A stretch of DNA of 6,246 nt from Mycoplasmataceae bacterium. GTDB taxonomy: Bacteria > Bacillota_I > Bacilli_A > Mycoplasmatales > Mycoplasmoidaceae. Position 1 is the first letter of the stretch; each line of letters starts with the position of its first letter. Made by a program: the position numbers and the translations under genes. Location of the stretch: assembly GCA_020024755.1 (NCBI GenBank), contig JAHHTH010000011.1, forward strand, positions 1-6,246, in the 5' to 3' direction. This document shows, one piece after another, positions 1 to 6,246 of the stretch. A model generated the notes under the pieces. It did no database searches and was not told where the DNA came from. It saw nothing but the letters and a program-made list of their open reading frames with translations.

Positions 1-406
1 AACTGTTTAATGCCATTGTAGCATCACTTGTGTATCTTCCATTTGCATCTTGATACGCAGGTGCTAATCTGTTTGGTTCGTATGGTAAAAAGTTTTTGTT
101 GTCTTCAAGAACCAATCCATTAGGTTCTTTTTTATAATAAGCACCAACAAATTGTTTTAAACCAATTTTATGATTTCCTTTTAATGCATCAGCTAATGCA
201 TCTGAAAGTTTATAATATACTTTGTTTTCAAATTGAAAAGGTTTATTGTTTGCTCAATCTGAGCTTCTCATCAACATTTTACTATCTACAGTATTACTAG
301 TTGTTTGTTTATTAGTACATACAACTGCTGGTACAACTATACTAGTAGCTAATGCACAAACACCAAGTGTAGAAAATGTTGTAATTAACGTTTTCTTTTT
401 GTTCAT
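1..406 (-). CDS. Secreted or surface-anchored protein, N-terminal part (gene runs off the left edge)
   Basis: I do not recognise a named family. The window holds the first 135 codons, and no stop is reached. The start is ATG at 406-404, six bases after a strong Shine-Dalgarno sequence. Residues 1-30 form a secretion signal: a lysine-rich start (MNKKK), then a hydrophobic core ending near PAVVC. Cys17 and Cys30 are both possible lipid-attachment sites, but neither has the usual Gly/Ala/Ser just before it, so it could be a lipoprotein or a protein held by an uncleaved anchor. Trp51 is encoded by TGA. Residues 54-77 (NKP..F.N..Y.....ALA..L) match the start of the mature part of the upstream 1280-residue protein, which suggests the two are distant paralogues. 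It is the last visible gene of the operon and starts three bases after the stop of its neighbour. The product is expected outside the membrane. The function is unknown. Confidence 0.85.
176..247 (-). repeat. Short N-terminal module shared with the neighbouring surface protein
   Basis: Residues 54-77 of the partial gene read NKPFQF.NKVYY..SDALADAL. The corresponding region of the upstream protein reads NKPVMF.NQTYD..ATALAETL. Spacing is identical and the shared positions are N-K-P, F, N, Y and A-L-A-x-x-L. The pattern suggests a beta-hairpin followed by a helix. It lies just after the signal peptide in both proteins, which supports common descent or a shared binding role. Confidence 0.5.
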
Positions 407-409
407 TTT

Positions 410-3400
410 TTAACCTCCTATAACTTTCACATTTGAATCAAATCATTTTTGAAACTCTGAATAATTATTAAAGTAAATTGTTTCATTATTATACTTTAAT
501 GCTAATGCATTGATCATATTTGGAGACAGAACAAAATTATCATTTGTTCCAGAAATTTGTCTCATAATTCAATCACTAGCTTCTTGTTTAGTTAAGAAAT
601 ATTTAATCTCACCAGGAATTAGTTCTGTGTAATAAATATTTTGATCATAAATGTTGCAATCTATTTTCGAGAAATTTTGTTTAACATTTCTTGGTTCATA
701 TAAAACCGTTTTGGAATGAACATTAAATGTATCAACAAACATCTTCTTCATTTTACTTTCTACTTTATCTCATGATGAACCTTCTGTTGGGTTTTGGATG
801 TTAGTATCATAAGTAATGTAGTTTTGATTAGCTAATTCTGAATCAGCTCTAACAATCATATCTGGTGAACTTGAAGATGGATCAAAATATGGTTTAGGTA
901 ATTGGAATTCACTTTGTTGTAATAATGGATATTTATTAGCATCTAAATCTGGAATTTTTGCTATATAAATAGGTTGGATTCTATCTACAATTTGTTGAAT
1001 TTCAATTGAAATAAAATCATCTATTGTCCCTTTGATTTCATAACCATTGAAGAATCCATTCTGTTCTACTGGCTGAATTCATGGATTGTGGTTATTCTTA
1101 ATAACATCATCAATAATTGATTCTGATAATGAAGTTATTTGATTGTCTGATGCATCACTTTTATGATAATACAATTCACTATAAGAATTTGTATTGTTTA
1201 TCTTATCAGGATCAGACTCTAATGAATAAACCTTAGAAACAGATGTTGATTTTAGATTTGGATGTTCATTAAGATATTTAATGGCTATTGATTTGATTTT
1301 ATTTTCTTGGTCAGTTCCTACAATGTTTCCATTAAAATAATATCCATCTTTATCATATGAGGATGTAATCTGAATAAGTGCATCCATTTTTAAATCCTTG
1401 ATACCTCTGTTTTCCTCAGTAACTAATCCTCATAGTTTCTTAGTTACTAATCCACCATCTCAATAATATTTAACTTGTGTGCCATCAGGTTGTTGGACAA
1501 CATATTCATAAATCTTTTGTTCTGGTTTACCAATGAATTCAGTAATTAAAGAACAAATTATACTTAAACCTTTACATATTAAATCAAATGGTGGTGGAAC
1601 ATATGCTCCAACAAAATCAGATAAAGATGTTACTGCACTTAATGCTGCATTAGCTATTAATAAAGTTCTAGCATGGTCATCAAACACTGGATTCTTTAAT
1701 TCACCCAAACAATTCATAATAGTTTGTGCAATATCTCCTACAGTACCTGCTGCTCCTGAAATAACACCCATAACTTTATTTACACTATCATAGGTTTTTG
1801 CTCTCTTTTGTTGTTTCAATGAATTCATGGCAACAACTTGTTTACCACATTCTTCATCTATTCATTTTCCATTAGTCATGGTATCATGCAACTTATCAAT
1901 ATCTTTTTGATCACAACCTTCAAATGCAGACATCATACCTTTCATGTTGTTCTTGTCCTGCTTAAAGCTTTCCATGTCCTTCATAGCTTTATTCAAAGCT
2001 TTTTGTTTTCTTTTGTTTAGATTCTTAACTGTTTTATCAATTAATTTTCTTGGAATAATTGGATTGCTACTGCTAAATTCATCTGGATCAACAAAATCTT
2101 TATCTAATAGTAATTCATTCATTTGGAATTCTTTTATTTGTTTTAGTTGTTTATTAACTAAATCCATGTTTAATTCTTTTTCGCCATCTGACCCAATTGC
2201 ATCTTGGCCATTAGATAACTTTGCATTAATAGAATCAGTATTATTAATAAATGAATTAGTTACTTCTGAAGTTCAATTAGAAACATTATTAAACATTGCT
2301 TCTAACATACTATAAATTGATATCTTCTTAATTGTACCATCTGGTTGCGTTACAGACTTCAATGTAGTTTTAAATACATTATTTATTTTTTGAACTGTAT
2401 TCTGAGATTCATCTGTACCATCTGCTACAATATCAAGTGCAGTTCTTAAAGTTTTATCTTTTACTAATCCCGAACCTGGTTCAAAGCTAAAATCTAAACT
2501 TATCTTAGCATCATTTTGAGCATTCAAGATTGCTTGTGTAAATACAGAACATGCTACAAATAATGGTTTATATTTTCTAGCAAATTCACCACCATCTAGT
2601 TTAGCTGGTAATCAAGAGAAGTTAACATCCTTTTCTCCAATATGGAAGAATGTTTTAAAACTAAATTTTTGATTAGCTGGATCATCAATCTTATTTAAGA
2701 ATTTATAATCACTTAATAAATAGTCCCCAAATACTTGTTGGAACAATCCATCTAAATCTTTGGATAACATTTCAAAGAATTCAATTACTACATCAGCAAA
2801 CTCAATTGGTGCTTGTCAAGATACTATTGAATCCATTAAATTAGCATATGCTAATGGTATTAAATAAAATGATGAAAAACTTTTAGTTTTAATTAATGCA
2901 TTCATATTCTTAATGAATGAAGTATAAATCGTATCTCCATTAACATCAATTTTATTTGGGTCATTTAAAATCTTGTACATCTCTTCTTCTTTTTGTCTTA
3001 ATGCATCATCAGTTGACAAGAAGGGAATTAACATATTTTCTGGTTTTAATGTTCCATCATTATTTTCATACGTTAAACCAAATTGTTTGGTTTCTCAATT
3101 AGTACTTGGATCTAATAACAATAAATCAAAGAATGATGCTAATACATCCAATGCACTAGATTTTAAAACTTCTGTTGGAGAATCCTCGGTTGCTTTCCAC
3201 AAACTCCTATTTGTTATTGGAGTAACTTTATCAGCTGGTGCTGCTAAGAAGTAAGGTCCATAGAATCCGTATTGTTCTTCTTTATTTGCATCTACTACAA
3301 ATAATGATTTACCTTCAGTTTGGCCAAAACTAATAATCGGCAAATCTGCAATATCAATACTTGCAATAGCATTAGATTGAACTTGGTTATCTACTAATTT

Positions 3401-4252
3401 CAGATATTTATCATTATTTAGTTTCAAGAACTGATTTGCATTAGTTTTCATGAAACTATTAACTTTATAAATGGTATTATCATCTAAATTAGTAGTCGTA
3501 TTAGCTTCATCTGCAAAGAACTGAATTGGTTCAGATGCTGATTTAGTATTTGGAGATTCTAACTTCCTGTACATCTTAACAGAATTCACTGGTTCAGATT
3601 TCGTGTGTGCAAAAATATTATTTAAATACAATTTTAAATCTGAAAGTGTATTAAAGTAAATCCCATTAAAATAATATACTTTATGAATATCTAAATAAGA
3701 ATATTTTGCTTCCAATTCTGCATTCACATCATTATTGGATTTACTATAAATTGTTTTATCTTTATTCCCTTGATAAACATTAACATTGTTTAAATCGAAT
3801 GGTTGATTTGTTGAAGAGTTAATATTTAGTATTTGAAGTTCCGAGTGTGGGATTTCCCTTGTTGCAGGCAATGGATGAATAATATTATTCGCCTGAGCTG
3901 AGTTTATATCGAATGTTAATTTTGTTGGAATCACACTAATTTGTTTATCCACAAAATCCATCAACTCGGTCGGATTATCAAATATGTGGTTTGCCCCATT
4001 TACATTAGCTGCTCACAATTTTGTATTAATAGAATCAAATTGTGTTGGAGTTATAGATCTAAGGGTTTCAGCTAATGCTGTGGCTTTATTATCATATGTT
4101 TGATTATTAAACATCACTGGTTTATTATCATTAGTTTTATTAGAAACTTTAGGGGCCATGGTTAATGCAATACTAGTTATTGTAGAAGTACATGCCACAA
4201 CAGCTAAAGTTGGTACTAATGTCATCATCAATAAATTTTTCTTAGCTTTCAT
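410..4252 (-). CDS. Large surface protein of 1280 residues, probable lipoprotein
   Basis: I do not recognise a named family. The frame runs unbroken from ATG (4252) to TAA (412-410) when TGA is read as Trp. There are 12 TGA codons (residues 80, 386, 479, 547, 660, 797, 931, 941, 1058, 1161, 1228, 1270) and one TGG (352), so standard-code gene callers would shatter it. Residues 1-20 are a signal peptide (MKAKK, then a hydrophobic core) followed by the lipobox-like VVAC with Cys21 as the likely lipidation site; hydrophobicity continues to about residue 33, so an uncleaved anchor is possible. Residues 44-66, about 190-213, 966-995, 1065-1090 and 1257-1274 carry similar short motifs (aromatic-F-N-x, then a short helix). 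Residues 696-820 are lysine-rich and helical. Residues 826-908 form a glycine-rich hydrophobic helical region, followed by Y-Y-W-D-G-G (929-934). It starts five bases after the permease stop, so a role beside that transporter is likely but unproven. Confidence 0.92.
413..419 (-). promoter_or_regulatory. Ribosome binding site of the leftmost gene
   Basis: The coding strand reads AGGAGGT, a near-perfect Shine-Dalgarno sequence, six bases before the ATG at 406. It overlaps the last two glycine codons (GGA GGT) of the preceding gene, so ribosomes finishing that gene are placed right at the next start. This fixes the start choice and suggests translational coupling. Confidence 0.9.
1529..1777 (-). 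other. Hydrophobic, glycine-rich three-helix region inside the large surface protein
   Basis: Residues 826-908 contain three apolar segments: about 826-848 (starting KVMGVISGAAGTVGDIAQ), 862-885 (LLIANAALSAVTSLSDFVGA) and 889-908 (FDLICKGLSIICSLITEFIG). They are separated by an acidic/polar turn and by a PPP motif at 886-888. Most of the rest of the protein is polar and Asn/Lys/Asp-rich, so this part stands out. Such segments occur in membrane-inserting domains of secreted toxins, but also in ordinary packed helical cores. I see no homology that decides between them. Confidence 0.5.
4055..4123 (-). repeat. Short N-terminal module of the large surface protein
   Basis: Residues 44-66 (NKPVMF.NQTYD..ATALAETL) are the counterpart of the module at residues 54-77 of the leftmost gene. 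A similar pattern returns at residues 190-213 (HKVYYFNG.Y....SDLKLYL) and, more loosely, towards the C-terminus. The copies have diverged at DNA level, so they are protein modules rather than recent DNA repeats. Confidence 0.45.
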
Positions 4253-4257
4253 TTTAA

Positions 4258-5524
4258 TTACCTTCTATTTAATCTAATTACTTTATACATATATGCAGAT
4301 ACTAGAAACAATATTGCAATTAGTGATAATTCCATAATAAAGAATCCTCACCAATAATAAACATTCGAATCTGTTTTAAACTCAAATATTGAAATAAATG
4401 AATCTGGATTAAAGTTTATGTTCCTAAACTTATAACCATATAATTCTGGTTTAAAACCTATTAAATCATTATAGACTTTATACAATCCAACAGATGTTAA
4501 AGAATTATTATCTATATATTTGTTTCAATCTTGTTGAGTTGCAATGTTTAATTGCATTCTTTCATTGAATGTTGTAAGTGGTATTGTCTGATAATTGAAT
4601 TGGTTTTGACTACCACATAATAATTGAATATTGTTTGGATCTGTTACTTTAACAAGATCATTTTTCATGAAATCAATATCTGATGAAAATGGTTTTAGTT
4701 CTGATAACAACACATTAGAAATTGGATTATTCTGAGCTAATGCATTATTTAGTTGAACGACTTTTGATGTTCCATTTAATGATTGACTAAACAACACCAA
4801 ATTATAATATGTATCATAACTTGTTCAAAGATACTTCAATAGGTTAGAAAATTCAAGATTATATTTTGCTTGAATCATTTCAAAGATATTACCAATGTTA
4901 CCTAAAAATGCATCATGATAATATCAAAGGTTAAAAAATATTGAATTAGTTGTACCCAATAATTCTGAAATCAAATCATACTCATCAGGTTCTAGTAATT
5001 CTAGATTCCATTTCTTACTACTGAATGAATTCCTCATAATTGATTCAATATGAGCACCATCATTTATGATCCTACTATATATTGGATTCTTGTTTAAATC
5101 ATCCAATGATTTTAAAACATTATTATCTAATACTAAAGTTAATGAATCAAAAACATTTTTATCAAATATGTTTGTTAATGTATAGTTGTAATTATTATTG
5201 AAAAACGAAGATAAATTTCGTTGATTAAACGTTATTAATTTAGCAAGTGAACCTTGATATAATTTGTAGTTATACAAAATTGTATTATCAATTAGATTCT
5301 TATCTGAATTAATAATCGAAGCAAAGACTTCAGATGCAAAACCCATTGTCAGGTTTCCTGGCATTAATGCACTATATTTACTATAGTTATTGATATTGTT
5401 ATTAATATCTAAATTACTATTATTAGTCGAGGTTGCATTAGGGTTTAATCCATATGCATATACAGATGAAATCAATTGATTCGAAGCATCAAGTTGATTT
5501 ATCTTGTTATAGAAAGTTTTATAA
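4258..5524 (-). CDS. C-terminal half of the permease-like protein: large extracellular domain plus last membrane segment (out of frame here)
   Basis: This frame is open from the G tract to TAA 4260-4258. It uses TGA for Trp at 4926-4924, 4827-4825, 4527-4525 and 4350-4348. It has no convincing start of its own: the first ATG is at 5364 and has no ribosome binding site, so expression should depend on the frame being restored at the tract. Numbered in the restored protein, residues 237-256 are Asn-rich low complexity, residues 260-598 look like a soluble external domain rich in Asn, Leu and Ser, and residues 600-624 (WWGFFIMELSLITAIFLVSA) form a membrane helix followed by basic residues, as expected for a cytoplasmic C-terminus. 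I recognise no catalytic motif. The long open frame downstream of the shift argues for selection on the full-length protein. Confidence 0.8.
4261..4266 (-). promoter_or_regulatory. Ribosome binding site of the large surface protein
   Basis: The coding strand reads AGAAGG, eight bases before the ATG at 4252. These six bases are also the last two arginine codons (AGA AGG) of the permease frame, followed directly by its TAA. As at the next junction, the binding site is built into the end of the gene before, which favours coupled translation. Confidence 0.75.
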
Positions 5525-6152
5525 CCCCCCCCCGATCTTTTTCGTTGATCGAAATTGAAAGATCATTATTAGCTTTCTTATCAGCTAATGCATAATTAGA
5601 AACTAATGAAGTTGCAGGGAATACTAAACCTGTTAATAAGCATCCTACAAATTCAAACCCTTTTTTAGCAAGTGATGCAATAATCACAAACAAAGGAGTT
5701 AAAAATAAAATATTAAATAATAAACCGAAAGCATTTGAAACTGCAAATGCATTAATAACTGTTAATTCAGTTTTTAGAATTCCTAGTGTGATGGAACCAA
5801 ACACCACCATACTAATAATACTGATGCCAGACATGATTAGCATTAATGATAATCTAATCCAAAACATTTCCATTCTCTTCTGGTTAAGTCCTAGAATCTT
5901 AAACTCTTGTAAATTAGTTCTAGGCTGAGCAAACAATTTATATGTTCAATAAGACAGATTTATAATTGCTATTACTTGATAAACAATAGAGATTATAAAT
6001 GTCGAATAATATAAGACATGTGAGTTTAAATAATAACACAGCAATATTGTTAGAATTGGTGCTATTAAGCAGAAGAACACAGTGAAACAAATTCCGAAGG
6101 TATCAAAGATCTGTCGAGAGTAATATCTTAAATTCTTAGAATAATTCTTCAT
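5499..6152 (-). CDS. N-terminal half of the permease-like protein, 217 residues as sequenced
   Basis: This is what would be translated from the sequence as given: ATG at 6152 to TAA at 5501-5499. Trp69 is TGA and Trp98 is TGG. Five hydrophobic segments are visible, for example ICFTVFFCLIAPILTILLCY near residue 21 and INAFAVSNAFGLLFNILFLT near residue 133. A charged loop between the second and third (about residues 70-100, FAQPRTNLQEFKILGLN..) lies on the cytoplasmic side and could be the contact with an ATPase subunit, as in ABC-2 permeases. After the G tract the frame adds only V-I-K-L-S-I-T-R before stopping, a tail with no sign of being a real domain end. The truncated product would lack the external domain and sixth segment and is probably not functional as a transporter. 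A start upstream of ATG 6152 is unlikely because a GGAG sits ten bases before it. Confidence 0.85.
5525..5533 (-). repeat. Homopolymer tract of nine G on the coding strand (slippage switch)
   Basis: Nine consecutive C on the plus strand are nine G in the permease mRNA, lying in codons 207-210 (GAT CGG GGG GGG GTT). G and C are scarce in this window and no other G/C run approaches this length. Eight G would give a stop two codons on (TTA TAA), nine G a stop after eight more residues, and ten G the full-length 631-residue protein. Poly-G tracts inside reading frames change length by replication slippage and are a known cause of phase variation in bacteria, including mycoplasmas. Confidence 0.9.
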
Positions 6153-6246
6153 TGTTTAAGAACTCCAAGTTTTGTTGACTAATAGAATTACAAATAGTTA
6201 AGATATCTTTACCCTCTAGTTTCCCTGAGAACTCAATTTTATGATT
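6136..6246 (-). CDS. C-terminal end of an unidentified protein (gene starts beyond the right edge)
   Basis: Only the last 36 codons are visible, ending F-L-N-N-E-E-L-F and TAA at 6138-6136. The stretch is soluble in character, with KIEFSGKL..KDILTICNSI and then a polar tail. No motif identifies it. Its stop lies inside the next gene (17-base overlap), so the two are co-transcribed and probably translationally coupled. A position directly before a permease-like gene is where an ABC ATPase subunit would be expected, but that is inference from context only; the Walker and signature motifs would lie outside the window. Confidence 0.7.
   Translation of the reverse strand, partial: NHKIEFSGKLEGKDILTICNSISQQNLEFLNNEELF
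6163..6166 (-). promoter_or_regulatory. Ribosome binding site of the permease-like gene
   Basis: The coding strand has GGAG ten bases before ATG 6152, inside the coding region of the preceding gene. It supports this ATG as the start, with a longer than usual spacing. Confidence 0.55.

Larger units (their letters stand above)
4258..6152 (-). pseudogene. ABC-2-type permease-like membrane protein, out of frame at a G9 tract (probably a phase-variable gene in the OFF state)
   Basis: Read as a whole, this locus encodes one protein split by a single-base register error at the nine-G run (5525-5533). With ten (or seven) G the frame is open from ATG 6152 to TAA 4260-4258, giving 631 residues for ten G. 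The layout would be: cytoplasmic N-terminus, membrane segments at about 20-42, 46-66, 101-126, 133-162 and 167-188, an extracellular domain of about 400 residues (190-598), and a final membrane segment at about 600-624 ending in a basic tail (RLNRR). Six membrane segments with one large external domain fit ABC-2-like transporter subunits. That family call rests on architecture, not on a recognised signature. It overlaps the upstream gene by 17 bases and ends five bases before the large surface protein. I call it broken only in this sequence; the intact second half suggests a reversible switch rather than decay. A homopolymer sequencing error is the alternative. Confidence 0.85.

Noticed and set aside
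1533..2315. Plus-strand open frames at 1533-1793, 1838-2020 and 1944-2315
   Set aside because: They lie opposite the continuous minus-strand 1280-residue gene, have no ribosome binding sites and encode low-complexity Phe/Leu/Ser-rich strings typical of antisense shadows.
2973..3254. Plus-strand open frame at 2973-3254
   Set aside because: It is antisense to the large surface-protein gene, has no binding site and shows no recognisable protein character.
4253..4257. Intergenic promoter before the large surface protein
   Set aside because: Only five bases separate the two genes. AT-rich sequence in the permease end could resemble a -10 box anywhere, so I cannot support a specific promoter.
4924..5475. 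A separate gene starting near 5475 after the permease fragment
   Set aside because: The start there would be TTG with no ribosome binding site, and the open frame extends upstream to the G tract in register with the permease if one G is added. It is the second half of one gene.
5525..5533. G9 tract as a plain sequencing error
   Set aside because: Not excluded for exact length, but a run of about this length must exist whichever count is true. A homopolymer of this size in AT-rich coding DNA is itself the signature of a slippage locus.
5533..5551. Small inverted repeat (CGATC/GATCG, 9-base loop) and three GATC sites beside the G tract, as a hairpin, methylation switch or terminator
   Set aside because: The stem is only five base pairs and lies in mid-gene. 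GATC is common elsewhere in the window. No T-run follows on the transcribed strand as a terminator would need.

Overview
The window looks like part of a Mycoplasma-type (Mollicutes) genome. It is strongly AT-rich, and every gene is on the minus strand. The long reading frames stay open only if TGA is read as tryptophan: the large central gene has 12 in-frame TGA codons and one TGG. The genus cannot be settled from the sequence.

Layout, in the direction of transcription (right to left): (1) the last 36 codons of an unrecognised gene (6246-6136); (2) a membrane protein of ABC-2 permease-like architecture (6152-4258), interrupted in the middle by a run of nine G on the coding strand (5525-5533) that puts the second half out of frame; (3) a 1280-residue secreted protein, probably a lipoprotein (4252-410); (4) the first 135 codons of a second secreted protein (406 to the left edge, incomplete). 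Junctions are very tight: a 17-base overlap, a 5-base gap and a 3-base gap. The Shine-Dalgarno sequences of (3) and (4) lie inside the last codons of the gene before. There is no room for a promoter or terminator between genes, so this is almost certainly one operon.

The main discovery is the G9 tract. As written, the permease stops after 217 residues, following five membrane segments. With one more G (or two fewer) the same gene encodes a continuous 631-residue protein with five N-terminal membrane segments, an extracellular domain of about 400 residues and a sixth membrane segment. The second half keeps a clean open frame with TGA(Trp) codons for about 1.26 kb, so it appears to be under selection. 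This is the signature of a phase-variable contingency locus caught in the OFF register. The operon therefore looks like a switchable ABC-type transporter joined to surface proteins.

The two secreted proteins share a short motif in the mature N-terminus. The large one carries several more motif-like copies, mostly towards its C-terminus, and a glycine-rich hydrophobic three-helix region with a local cluster of cysteines. That region could be membrane-active, but this is inference. I found no RNA genes, insertion sequences, CRISPR arrays or plus-strand genes.
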